Shown here: positions 1 through 12,593 of the stretch, piece by piece | Numbering within the stretch: position 1 is the stretch's first letter | Layout: every line of letters begins with the position of its first letter | Source: Chaetomium olivaceum | Lineage: Eukaryota > Ascomycota > Sordariomycetes > Sordariales > Chaetomiaceae | DNA: 64,000 nucleotides | NCBI GenBank assembly: GCA_039881045.1 | Contig: JAYWVB010000047.1 | Span: 1-64,000, forward strand | Direction: 5' to 3' | Made by a program: the position numbers and the translations under genes | The notes under the pieces: model-generated | Databases searched by the model: none | Seen by the model: only the letters and a program-made list of their open reading frames with translations | Told to the model about the DNA's origin: nothing

Positions 1-140
1 ACCAAATTTGACGCCAAGACTCGGATGGATTGCCGAACTTTCGCTCGACAGCACACTCTATTGCGTGAGATGCCGCAAACTTGAGAATGCACCGAGCCAG
101 AACCGGACGTTCGTCTTCGATTCTGACCAAGTTACCCAGC

Positions 141-1237
141 ATGGTGACACTGCACAGTCCAATCCCGGCCCTCTACACCGTCTACGTTCTGCGATCAACC
201 GTCCGCCACGCATCCTTTTACGTCGGTTCTACACCAAACCCCCCGCGCCGGCTAAGCCAGCACAATGGCCTTGCGCGCGGCGGCGCCGTCCGCACCTCAC
301 GCGCCAATCTCCGGCCCTGGGAGATGATTGTTCTCGTTTCCGGCTTTCCGAGCTCGACAGCAGCGCTGAAGTTTGAGTACGCCTCTCCCTCGCTTCCTCG
401 GCCCCCAACCTCTCAGGCTACATCCCTTACTTGACCCACCACACACCGTTCCACAAACAAAAAAACCATCACTGACCCCCCTTACACAGATGGGCGCTCA
501 ACAACCCTCACCTATCGATGCACATCCCCTCAGCGCAGCGGCTGACCGTCGCCACGCAGAGAAATCGCAATGGACGACCGCGCCGGCCCCCCAAGAGCCT
601 GGCGTCGATTGCGTCTAACCTGCACTTGCTGCTGCGCGTGCCCAGCTTTGCGCGCTGGCCCCTGCGCGTGCACTTCTTCAACCGGGACGCTTTTGGTGCA
701 TGGGAGAGGTGTTGTGCCAAAGCTGGCGTTGGTGAGCGGTTGAGGGGGAGTTTGAAGGTGGTGACGGATTTTGGGGAGGGGGTGCGGAATGGGGTAGGGG
801 GGGTAGGGGAGGAGACGACGGAGGCGGATGGGGAGGGTGAAGTGCCTGCGCCATGGGGGATACACGCGTTGCCCTTGGACTACGAGCCGGTTAAGGAGTA
901 TGTGGCCAAGGGGCGGGAGATATTCGAGTTTGAGCGTCAAGGACGATGCGTCGTCTGCCAAGAGGAGATGAAGGCGGGAGAGGGGCTCCATGCTCTTTGC
1001 ACGCACGATGGCTGCGACGGAGTTGGCCACCTCTCTTGTTGGAGCAAGTATTTTCTGAAGAACGATGAGGAGGGCGGTATATTGCCGGTTCAGGGCCAGT
1101 GCCCAAAGTGCAGGAAAGTGGTGGATTGGGCCGACATGATGAAAGAACTGACGCTGAGAGTCAGGGGTCAGAAAGAGGTGGAGAAATTATTGAAGCAGAA
1201 ACGGAAGCGCGTGGCCAGAAAGGTCAACAAGGCATGA
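141..1237 (+). CDS. SLX1: Structure-specific endonuclease subunit SLX1
   Basis: Catalytic subunit of the SLX1-SLX4 nuclease, which cuts branched DNA (5' flaps, replication forks, Holliday junctions) in the nucleus. Two exons, 141-376 and 490-1237, separated by an intron with a GTACGC donor and CACAG acceptor; joining them restores an EWALNNP segment typical of the family. The N-terminus is a GIY-YIG nuclease fold: TVYVLRS, then FYVGST and the N-P-P-R-R-L-S-Q-H-N-G run that carries the conserved Arg. The C-terminal part has a RING/PHD-like zinc finger (CVVC, HLSCW, CPKC) and a basic tail. The start at 141 is chosen because the GIY-YIG domain begins about 10 residues later. Protein about 327 aa, normal for fungal SLX1. 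No frame breaks. SLX4, the partner, is not in the window. Confidence 0.93.
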
Positions 1238-3221
1238 GTGATGGGTCATATTACGGGGCTTACACGGTGTTTTGGGGGGATTGGGCATGGGAGTTGGCTT
1301 GTTTTCGGTACGGCGTTTCGGGGACTGGGATGGTGGGAACTGGAAATGTTAAGATACCCGGATACATTGATGGTTATTCATGGCTAGACGGTGGGCTCCT
1401 TTTCTTTCCCCTTGTATGTTATGTACTGCTTGCTTCATCCCATCCTTGGAGCTGATCACGGCGCGGCATCTGATGTCGTCGGATGCTCGGAGGTGGGAGT
1501 GCGAATCTGCCGGGTTGGGTTGCACAGAGCGATCAGTCAGCTTGCTCCTCCTGCTTGGCACCCACTGCACGACACACTCTTCCAACGTCAAGTCATTCTT
1601 GATTGGCTGCTGCAGTCCCAACACTGGGACCTTGCCAGTATCAGACCCGGACCTCGTCGTTTTGGGCACGTTGCAGCGACCACATGGACCCTCCAGCCCA
1701 TATCGCATGAGTTGGGAATGTGCCGGTCGCAAAAATGGATTGGGCAAAGCTACGAATACAGATATCTCAAAGCCAATTTTTCCACCCTCCGGTAACTTGC
1801 AATTGTACAGAATATGATAATGCTGGCTCCTGTCGATCGGGCCTCTCTCCGTCAATGCTTCAATGACATGACAGATTAGTGGTAAAGATGCGCAATCAGA
1901 GTCGCCTCCGCCAGCTGACGACACCACTTTTCCCGCACATGCATACAAGTATTTGCAGCATTGGTGTCCCCGACCGGCCTTGCAGAGCTGAGCTGAGAAA
2001 GGTATTGTTTTCGGGATTGAGCCGAATAATACATGATGTGTGAAGCCACAACAGCCTCATTGGTGACTCTGTTCTGACAGAGAGCCGCTGAAGATCTGGA
2101 CATTTCCCCCTGTACCATTGGCTTGCCTTCATAGGCAGGTCTCATGCTGGGCTATTTCTTTGTGTGATGCCGCCCAGATGCAAGGATCTTCGTCCGCGAA
2201 GTAATTCCGTCCCATCCTTTCCGTCTTTTATCACTCTTCAGCATCATCGTTTTCTGTTGGGCACTGGGAAAATGTCTGGCTGGAGTTGTATTTTACGTAG
2301 TGCTGTAATATGGACTAATTCCCCAAGAGAATTTCTTTTTTCTCATTTTTTCACCTTTGGTAAACTGCCCAGAAATTTGAAGCACGTCGTGGTGAAAGTG
2401 AGGTTCCGTCGCGACATTGAACCCCCCGCAGACCCACTATTTTGCGGAGTGTCGAATGGTGCATCCCGTGTGTGTGCGGTTTTGCGCCTCCCAAATTCGT
2501 TCCGGTCACTGCCGCTGCCGCTTTCTCTCGCCTGTCTTGGAACGTCTCCCGTCTTCGGTCGGCCCCATACTCCCATCTTACCCACAGCCCACTCACACCC
2601 GACCCTTCGGTGCTCCGCCTTCTTTCCCTTCACCCACCTTATTCCGAACCATTTCCAATCTTTGTTCTACATACCTTCTGCCGACCTCCCGACTCAACGG
2701 TGACCTGACCCCAGGCGCGATTCCTGGCCAGCCCAACGCAACATCGAATCTCGAATTTCGATATCGGCTTGGCGTGTCCATATTCCCTGTGATCGCCAGA
2801 GGAACGATCGTGGGCCGCACCCATTCATGCTGTGCGCATGCTCGTAAGAGGGAGAGACAATTTGTAGCATCTTTGATCTACTAGAACTGAAGGGTATGTG
2901 CACTTTGTCTTAAGAGGTATTACTCACATATCCCGGTGTTGGATTCTCGCCTGCGTGCCCCGTCCGCACCGTTGGCAGTCGCGCATTCTAATATCGGTTG
3001 TCGCGCTCCCCTTCTACAGATCCCCCCTCTACGATGCGCTCAACACTTGTTTGACCCGTCCCCGACCGATTCCCCTGCAAACAACATTTCGAAACCCCTT
3101 AACGAAAGGTGGTTACCCCTGTCGTTAAAATCGCCAGCGAGATTGGTTTTCGGGAACGGCATCTTTAGAGGGCCAGCCAAACCAACTGAGCAACTTGGAG
3201 GGCACGATTGTCAATGCAAAC
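1238..3221. other. Intergenic region between SLX1 and KDM5 gene
   Basis: About 2 kb. Open frames here show no recognisable domain, and several overlap on both strands with no consistent codon bias. The last kilobase, pyrimidine-rich with CCCC and TTCC runs, probably holds the promoter and 5' leader of the KDM5 gene. No RNA gene or repeat was seen. Confidence 0.5.
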
Positions 3222-6200
3222 ATGAGAGGTTCTCCGGCGACGGCTTCCCCGGCAATTGCTGCGCGCTGGCGGAAGCAAAAATCATCACAATCCAACTCAA
3301 ACGGCACACAGTCGACCAAACCGCCGAGTCCCCTCAGCTCGCTGACCAGCGCCCCCTCGACTTATCCTCGGTCGAGCGACGCGGTCAACCCAATGCGTGC
3401 CCTGAGCCCGCCAAGAGGAAGAGCCGACCTCATGGCCTTCAGGAAGCGCCCACCTATCGCCCGACGGAGGAGGAGTGGAAGGAGCCATTCGAGTACATCA
3501 GGAAAATCTCGCCCGAGGCGCGACAGTACGGCATCTGCAAAATCATTCCTCCGGAGTCGTGGAACCCAGACTTTGCCATCGACACAGAGGTGAGTGACTT
3601 TGGCAAGAGCCAAGGGGGCGCAATGGTGGACTCCGACTGACGATGAGATGCAGAGGTTCCATTTTCGCACGCGCAAACAAGAGTTGAACTCTGTCGAAGG
3701 CAGTAAGGCTTCCCCTCCCTGCGTCGCGACGCGCTTCTGCCCGGGACGTAATGCTGAGCCGGATGGTTTAGGCACACGTGCGAACCTATCCTATCTCGAT
3801 GCCCTCGCCAAGTTCCACAAGCAACAGGGGACAAACATGACGCGATGGCCATATGTCGACAAGAAGCCCCTCGATCTTTATCGGCTGAAGAAGGCGGTCG
3901 AGGCCCGTGGCGGCTTCGAGAAGGTTTGCAAGCTTAAGAAGTGGGCCGAAATTGGCCGTGATCTAGGCTACAGCGGCAAGATCATGTCTTCTCTGTCCAC
4001 ATCGTTGAAGAACTCGTATCAGAAATGGCTCTGCCCGTACGAGGACTATCTGAGGATTGCCAAACCGGGTGTTCACCAGCAGCTGGAGCTCGAGTACGGC
4101 GGCCCTCTGACGCCCAGTCCTGCTCCGAGCCCAATGAAGCGGTCCAATGTGCCAACGCCCGCCGGCATCGGATCTGAGTCTCCGGCGAGGCACGCGACGG
4201 ATGCACTGCGCGCGTCCATTGATGGGGCAGCAAAGGACACCGATCCAGATGTTTCCATGTCGGATACGTCGGGGTTTGTCACTCCCAAGCCAACGTCTGG
4301 CTTTACCGCGGTCAACTCGGGCGGATTTTCGGCCATCAACTCTGGCTTTACAAGCGTCAACCGCTCAATAGCCTCGGCCTCTGACGGGAAGGGCCCGGCC
4401 ACACCCAAGCCCAACGGTACACCTGCTACCTCTACCAAGAACACGCCCGAATTCCGCTCATTGGCGCTTGGGCCTTCGAACCTCAAACGGCAAATGAGCT
4501 GCGACAGCCTCGATTCTGCTAAGAAGGAATCAGCCGATGGGGAGGATGGAGATTCCGGGAGTCGCAGGAGCAAGAGGCTCAAGAAAGGTGAGTAATCTCA
4601 TGGCTTGCTGCAAAGTGGTGGTTGCTAGCCGACTGCATGGTTGATACTGATATCGATTCCTACATAGACACGGTGCCTACTGTCGCCGGTTCTCACATGT
4701 CCCTCTTCCGCTCCGCTGTACCCAGGTTGCCCCGGACGAGTCTGCATCCCCCGGAGAGGTATGCTCAATGATCCTATCTTCAACCGTTAACCCCCTCCGC
4801 TGACAAAAAGACAGAAATGCGAGCAATGCGGCAAAGGCAGCGAAGAAAACAGCTTTCTCCTAACCTGCGAATCTTGCGACCATGGTTACCACGGCGCTTG
4901 CCTCGACCCCCCGCTCAAAGTCAAGCCCGAGACCGAATGGAATTGTCCGCGGTGCTTGGTTGGTGATGGCCAATTTGGGTTTGAGGAAGGTGGTTTGTAC
5001 TCGCTGAAGCAGTTTCAGGAGAAGGCTGCCGACTTCAAGCAGCAGTACTTCTCCAACAAGATGCCGTTTGACCCCGTTCTCAACTGTCATCGGCCGGTCA
5101 CAGAGGACGACGTGGAGCATGAGTTTTGGCGCCTGGTTGCTGACATTGAGGAGACCGTCACTGTGGAGTATGGCGCTGACATTCACTGCACCACCCACGG
5201 CTCCGGCTTCCCGACCATCGAGAAATTCCCCGACAACCCGTACTCGACCGACCCGTGGAATCTCACCCTACTCCCGCTCCACCCTGAGAGTTTGTTCAGG
5301 CATATCAAGTCCGATATCTCAGGCATGACTGTCCCGTGGGTCTACGTTGGCATGACCTCTCGACCTTCTGCTGGCATAACGAGGATCACTACTCCTATTC
5401 ATCGAACTATCAGCACTTTGGCGCGACAAAAACCTGGTACGGGATTCCTGGTGAAGACGCCGAGAAGTTTGAGAACGCCATGCGAGAGGCTGTTCCCGAG
5501 CTGTTTGAGACACAACCGGATCTTCTTTTCCAATTGGTTACGCTACTCACTCCGGAGCAGTTGCAAAAGGCCGGGGTGCGTGTCTTCGCTCTGGACCAGA
5601 GGGCTGGACAGTTCGTTATCACCTTCCCACAAGCGTACCACGCGGGATTCAACCACGGATTCAACTTTAATGAAGCGGTCAACTTTGCCCCTTGCGACTG
5701 GGAGCCGTACGGTCTCGCGGGCGTCGAGAGGCTCCAACAATTCCGTCGGCAGCCGTGTTTCTCGCACGACGAGTTGTTGTGGACCGCAGCTGAAGGTGTT
5801 ACAAGCGGTGGGCTCACAATACAGACGGCTAAATGGTTGGCGCCCGCACTCCAGAAGGTGGAAAAGCGGGAACTCTCCCAACGAGCCGATTTTGTTGCCA
5901 AGCATGAATTCATCGCGAAGCATCTTGATGCCAAACACCCGACGCAAAACCACCGATGTGTTTTTGGGGGAGAAGGCGACGACGATTGCCCCATGATGTT
6001 CAAGATCGACGACGGTGATGTTCCGGAGGAGGAGTACGGATGTTTCTACTGCAAGGCGTTCACGTATCTTTCCCGGTTCATCTGCCTCAAGACGGGCAAG
6101 GTTCTGTGTCTGCTACACGCTGGAAACCACCCGTGCTGCGATCTCCAGGAGTCGGACAGGTATCTTGGAAAGGAGCACGCCCTCTACTACCGCAAGTCGG

Positions 6201-8800
6201 ATGACGTCATTGCCGCGACGTGCAAGAAGGTGGTCGACAAGGCTCACGTGCCCGAGGCATGGGAAGAGAAATACGATAAGCTCCTGGACGAGGAGGCGAC
6301 GCCATCTCTCAAGACGCTGCGTAATCTTGTTACCGAGGGCGAAAAGATCCCGTACGACCTACCGTCCCTTCCGATTCTGAAAGCGTTCGTCGAGCGCTGC
6401 AACCACTGGGTTGAAGAAGCAACCAATTACACAGTCCGGAAACAACAAAACCGCAGAAAGAACGAGAAGGCGTGGCAGACGGGGGCCCGCAAATCCGTCG
6501 GAAATGCTCAGCATGACCAAAAGGAACGCGAGATGCGTAACGTGGCGAACATCTACCGTCTACTGGACGAAGCCAAGCAGATTGGTTTCGACTGCCCGGA
6601 GATTCCCCAGCTGCAAGAGCGCGCGGATGCTATCAAGTCCTTCCAGGAGGATGCGAGAACGATGATGGAGCACCGCCAAACTCGTTCCATTGGCCCGGTC
6701 GAGAAGCTCCTGGAAGATGGGCAGAGCTTCAACGTTGACATGCCCGAAATCGAACAGCTGACGCGTCTCTTGGACCAGCTTCAGTGGAACGAGAAGGCTA
6801 GCGGCAGTCGGAACACATTCATGACACTGGAAGATGTCAGGGCGCTCATTGACGAGGGCCACCGACTCAATGTGCCGGTCTACAACGATCATCTTGCCTT
6901 TTACACCGACCAGTTGACGGCAGGCCACATGTGGGATAAGAAGGTCCAGGAACTGATGAGCGCTGACTCGATTCATTACCCGCAACTGCAAACCTTGGCA
7001 GACCAAGTGCAGTCCAACGCTTGGCCTGTTTGCCCGAAAACGATGGCCGCCGTGGACCAGATCCTTCATAAGCAGCGCGAAGCACACCGGCAAATTATGG
7101 ATTTGAACGAGCGTACACAGGAGCTCGACTATCGAAAGAGGCCCAAGTATGCCGAGGTTGCGGAGGTTATCAAGAAAATCGAGGAACTTCAAGCCAAACC
7201 GACTGGGACGCATGAACTCGAGAAGGAGCAAAAGCGCCACGAGGACTGGATGCGCAAAGGGAAGAAGCTCTTTGGGAAGACCAACGCCCCACTCCATATC
7301 CTTAAGAGTCACATGGATTACGTTCTCGACCGCAACATCGACTGCTTCGACATTGTCCATGACAAGCCGCGCGTTCCAGCCGAGCCTGCCTCCAGGGAGC
7401 CGAGTGTCGACAAGGAACAGTCCAGCCGTTGGGAGGACCCGAAGTTCCGTGAGGTGTTTTGCATTTGTCGACGCACAGAAGCCGGCATGATGATTGAGTG
7501 TGAACTGTGCCACGAGTGGTACCACGGAAAATGCCTCAAGATTGCCCGCGGGAAGGTCAAGGAGGACGACAAGTACACGTGCCCAATCTGCGACTGGCGC
7601 GTCAAGATTCCTCGCGATGCTGCTCGCCCAAAGTTGGAGGACCTTTTATCCTGGCAGGATGAGATTCCCAACTTGCCATTTCAGCCGGAGGAAGAGGAGG
7701 TGCTCAAGAAGATCATCGACAATGCGACCGATTTCCGCAACCACATCAGCGCATACTGCAACCCGATCATGGCCACGGCTTCCGAAGCGGAGGCACAGCG
7801 GTTTTACCTCCGCAAAATTGAAGGCGCTGAGATCCTCTTGGCATTCGAAACCAACTTTTTCCGGCAAGAGTTGCACAAGTGGAGCCCAGTTGCCCCGGAA
7901 CCCCCTCCGGTCCTCGAGGTGTCCAAGAGCACTCGCAAGCCGCGACCGACCAAGCTTCAGAAGATGTTGGCTCAGTATGGCGTGGAAGATCCTGATGACC
8001 TTCCCGAGGACGTCAAGGGCAAGGCGAACAGCTTGAAACGTAAAGCCTTGAACGCCGAGGCCGCAGCGGCGGCCGCTTCTGCCCCATCGGGTTCGATTAT
8101 GATGGTCGGGAGTCCTGGCTACCCATCCCCCCATTCCTACTACCCACGGAACTCATCCGCCCAGCCCACCACCCCGGGCCTCTCGAACAATGCGCACTCT
8201 CACTCGTCAGGAGGAGGCGACGCATCGTCATCCCACAATCAGCAAGGTCCGTCCGGGCCAGGCTCGATCCTGCGGGCCGACTCTATGGAGATCGACCCGT
8301 CCTCTGCCCACCCGGGCCTCTTCCTCCGCGACGGCGCCGGGCCCGGCCCGCAGTTGCTCGTCTCCGGCGACTCGACCCACGATCTCGAGGAGCGCCTCCT
8401 CCGCGACACCTTTGACGACGACGAGCTTAACGCGCACCTCTCGACGGACCAAGGCCGCGCCAGAGTGCTCGAGATCTTATCGCGCACCGACACGGGCCGG
8501 CGCCGCGCCGAGGAGATCTTTGGACCTGGCGCGCGGGGCGGCGACCGTGGCGGCGGCCGTGACGACGGCGGCTCGTCGAGTGCGGCGCGGGATAATGATC
8601 CGATTGGTATTGGGGTCGGAAATGAGGGGGATGGGGACGATAGCATGTTTGTGGAGCTAGTGAACCAGGACGATGATGAGGATGGGGATCATCACCGTAA
8701 GAAGGCGGTTGATCACCACCACCACCCGTCGAATGCGGCTGAGATTCTGGAGGACCGTGGCGAGGCGGCGTCGTGGATGGACGCCCGGAAGGAATCTTAG
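3222..8800 (+). CDS. KDM5/JARID1-type histone H3K4 demethylase (JmjN-ARID-PHD-JmjC-C5HC2-PLU1-PHD)
   Basis: Nuclear Fe(II)/2-oxoglutarate-dependent demethylase of the KDM5/Lid2 family, expected to remove methyl groups from histone H3 lysine 4. Exons: 3222-3589, 3654-3702, 3772-4587, 4668-4758, 4815-8800, about 1770 aa. Domain order is JmjN (YRPTEEEW...YGICKIIPP), ARID (NYLDALAKFH-type start, WAEIGRDLG), first PHD finger (CEQCGKGSEEN, CESCDHGYHGACL), JmjC (YGADIHCTTHGSGFP, then FCWHNEDHYSYS with the Fe-binding H-x-E, and FPQAYHAGFNHGFN), C5HC2 zinc finger (YGCFYCKAFTYLSRFIC), PLU-1-like region, second PHD finger (FCICRRTEAGMMIECELC) and a low-complexity acidic tail. Three apparent one-base losses break the frame, near 3350-3357, 4727-4735 and 5354-5358, the last just before the catalytic His. 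Everything else is well conserved, so consensus error is as likely as decay. The start at 3222 is the first ATG in the frame of the conserved N-terminus. Confidence 0.9.
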
Positions 8801-11800
8801 TCGGATTCGGAGGGGTTCTGATGCGTGCGGGCATCCGCCCATCCATGGCTTGGTTTGGGTGATGGAGAGGAAGGGGGCTGGGAAAAATAATGGTGTGTGT
8901 GGCGTAGGACTTTTGCGGTGCATTCCGGCTGGCTGGGGCCGGCCAGGGCGTTCTTGCCGGAGTTGAGATCGTTGCTTTGTGTTCTCTTTTTATTATTTGG
9001 CTTGCTCCTGCCGCAACAATGAAAGTTGTTCGCGGCAGGAGGCTTCTTATGGCAGCGTGGACATCTCAATATTGATATCCAGCGTCATGGTGTACATCAT
9101 TCTGTATTCTACTGCCGCGGCTATTTTGGCGCCGATATGATGGCACTTTCGGGTCAAGGGGTTGGGAGGCAGACGGCGATATCTGGCGGCATCATTTGCA
9201 TTAGTTAGACGACGGCCTGCTACCGAGCACAAGTCTGTGTCGTGGCAGGGCAGGGAGTAGGGGGGCTGAGGTAATGTTTGCGTCCCGATTTGTACGTCAA
9301 TGGCACTGCTTATTCTCTCATGCTCGTACACTAAATAATGCACTCCGTGACGTGACCGCATTTTTGATGCTCTGCCGTTGAAGAACCATGGAGGGAGTTG
9401 AGCACTTCTCTTTTCCCTGGGCTACGCGCCTACGGTGGTTAACTCCACCCTACTACAGTGCAGCAGTCGCAAAAACGTCATGGAAGCCAGCTTTTGCGTT
9501 CTGCATCATGCGTGTATCCGGGGTCGGCACTGCACACACAAGAGGTTCCCATATGCCGATTCATCCCCTATGATCTACAGGAGTGTGCTGGAGCCGGGAG
9601 CGACGGGGTCTCCATGTCTCCGTGCGCCATGTGGGAAAGGTTTGCGGGTCGAGTCCCCTCACCCCCTGGTCGTGCATGTGGGCCGTGGAGGGCCGATCTT
9701 GGAAGGAAACGGGCAAGGAAATGCATGCTAAAAAGCAGATCGTCCTGTCCTGGTGCTTCTCTTTCCCTCTCCGCCCTCTGCACCTCGGATGGCTAAACTC
9801 TCGCGCCGAGAACGGATTTGTGCGAAGCGCGTGCCAGTCTGAGAGAGGAGTGGCTGAGGGGAGAGCCCTCGGCGGCTTTCCTCTTCTTGTGTTCGGATGC
9901 AAGCTCCTCTGGTGAGGGGATCGAGGGTGGGATGAAGTAACTGCTTGACACATAAACGACATCCTACGTATAACTTTGTAACGACTTGCAGAGGAATGCG
10001 GAGAGGAAGCGGTTTCTGCAACAAACGACGACACCGTAGGATCTGCCGCGGCCGGTGCCAATTCACCAGCGGCGCCACCTAAAGCCGGTCGGGAGACACA
10101 TTCAAGCACAACCGGTCCTTTTCTTCAACAACGTAAGAAAACAACAAAGGACTCGACGATCACCAGCGATCGGGCCACGAGCAGGCCGAACGATGGGCGA
10201 AGTTTTGCGACCGGCTTGTCTTGGCACCACCGCGAACTCAATTCGCTTTGTCATTGTCCCCGTTGTTGTTTCCTGCGGCCGAGGCGGGAACGACCAGAGG
10301 GACGTCAAAACGAAATAAGGGGCAGCCGGGTTGACTCCGGATTTGATTCCGAAGCCGTGGATGGAGCCGAGGACAAACTCGCTGATGTTTCTAGATTGAT
10401 TCTAGCTTTTCTTGTCCGGACTTTGACCCGAGTAGTCTTGTTTTAGTGCCGCAAACAGGGAGACAGCAAACCACACCGGTGGGTTCGGCGCGTTGTTTTC
10501 GGATCGTTAGCGCCCCTAGTGCGAGCCCAAGGCGGAAGTTCCAAGACGACCGGCGTCTGACGGTTCGCCGCTTGGATGTTTGGTTTGTTGCACGGATCGC
10601 AAAAGCAGAAGCAGAAGCGCAGGTCTCGGTGGACGAGTAACTAGACTGCTTGCTCTGAGTTGAGCCGGGTACGGGACCGACGCTTGCTCGCCGAAGTCCC
10701 GACAACCCGTTGAAGAAGCGAGGATTTCCCGGGACAGCATTTCTTTAGGTCACAGACATCTCGCACACACCGACGGATGCCCATTCGAACAATCCTGGTC
10801 ACCGAGCGACGAAAGTGAATAGGCTGCAACGTTCTCAAAGATCCTCACTTACCGGGCCGTTCGTAGAACCCAATTCAGGCAGAGCACCGTCGCAGTGTGA
10901 TATCCTCAGAGGATTGCATCAATCCAGGCCGCTCCGTGATGGTGGGTTGACGTTGCGCCGTACCTGCAGAAAAGCCAAAGTTTCAGACAGGGGCACCCTC
11001 ACCACGTTGTGGCCCGGTTGCGGCGCCATTTTTGGAGGTCCAACTGGAATGCTCCCCGGGGATAGCGTGCAGGGGCCGTCAATCGTCTGGGAGGCATTGG
11101 CGGGGCTTTACAGTGGTTCTCGACCGCTGGAAATCCTTCCATGGCATCTGAAGCGCCGGCTCAGCGATGCGCGTGAGTTAGCTCGCGCCGGGACGGTCAG
11201 GTGTCTTTCTTGTTTATCAGAGGGGAAGCCCAGGGGGTGTTCCAGGCGTCGAACTGCAGAAGAAAGGGAGATGGGGATGGTTGTTGGTTGATAAAGAGGG
11301 CTGCTTTCGCCCGTTGCGGTCTTTTGATGCTCTGCTGCTGTCCCAGCGGTTAATGGGCGCAGAGACCCAAGCTGCCTTGGAAAGATCCCTCACTCAACAT
11401 CCCTGGTCCTTGTGGGCGCGGGTAATCCAAACTTTTTTCTTCAGGGGCGAGTTATTGTGGCCGATCAGCCTATCGCTCGTTCGATCGATCGGGTCCGAGG
11501 ACAACGGGTCCCCCTGGTTGGCAGTTGGGCACCATCGCTCGTTGCCAAGTCCAAGACTTCGACTTTGCGAACGAGAAACATTTCGTTGACATAACGAGAG
11601 GATCAATTCCATAAGGAGAATCCCGTGGGCTCGAAGGGTCGCCGTTCAAAAGTCTACAGCAAAGAAACCAAAGAAAAAGAAAGAGGGAAAGAAAAAAGAA
11701 ACTTGCCAACAGGGGGAAACTTAAACGAGCGGGAAAACGGGAAGAAGCGACCGAATCTCCGAATCAGCGGCGCTGAGAGTTGCTCATGGAGCATTGAGGA

Positions 11801-12593
11801 AAACGATTTCGACCTCTGGCACTCTATCGCGCCTTTTCCTCTTTATTTTAGGTACATACCCATTCTGCATCTCCCCCTCCAATTTCCCGTCTCATGCAGC
11901 CACATGCCCTGGGCAAGGACACCAGGGTCTGGCGTCGCGCCCAGAGGCACAGAGAGGGAAGGCGCACAGGCTCCCAGGGCAGCCCTGGGGGACCCCACCT
12001 TACCCCTCCTCATCCCGAGCTTCCAGGTTCACCTTGGCGGGTTCGAGGCTGGTTTCCACCCATCCATCCATGTGAAGAAGGGGCCCACGGCCCATGGGCT
12101 TGTTCCATTACGACCTCGCCGCTTCTGTTGTTGACTTTTACCCTTTTTCCTTGCCAGCGTCCCAACCAACTGCAGCAATTGCCTCGTCCTCCCGGCCACC
12201 CCCTGCGGCCGACAACCCCCTGGTTCCGATTTCTTGCACTATTGAATGCTCCTAAGGCCACAAAACAGACCACAACCCGCAGCCGATACGACAAAGTCTC
12301 GACGCACCCTCACCCGAATCCCAAACAACGAACATTTTCCCTGCACTGACAACGCAGGCTGGTGGTTAGCCTCCCTTCCCAACGCTACAACTTTCACCGT
12401 CAGGTCCAGACCCCCACCCGTCCAATCGCGACCCCCTCCAGCGCCGCTTGTCCCTACCCCACTGCGTCACGAGAGCTCCTGAGCCCCCGCTGTCAAATCC
12501 CGAGACGGCCACCTGCAGACCGCCGTTACCTGCCGATCGTGCGCCACTGACCGACCACTGGGACGACATCCACGTACCACCACAGCAGCCGAC
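8801..12593. other. Long gene-free region upstream of Urc4
   Basis: About 3.8 kb without a supportable gene. Frames of 60-180 codons occur on both strands but lack recognisable motifs and overlap one another. The stretch 11650-12590 is pyrimidine-rich on the + strand (CCCC, CACCC, TTTTCC runs), typical of a fungal promoter and 5' leader, and leads into the Urc4 start. I see no tRNA, repeat array or transposase motif here. Confidence 0.5.

Noticed and set aside
1349..1948. Long minus-strand open frame of 199 codons
   Set aside because: No recognisable domain, overlaps two + strand frames of similar length, and lies in the 3' flank of SLX1. Treated as chance.
5346..5400. An intron explaining the KDM5 frame change
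   Set aside because: No donor and acceptor pair fits: the conserved protein segments abut with only one base missing and no AG lies close enough after the nearest GT.
9635..9665. Possible tRNA T-arm (GGGTCGAGTCCC)
   Set aside because: The loop lacks the usual GTTCRA sequence and no acceptor or anticodon stem could be paired around it.
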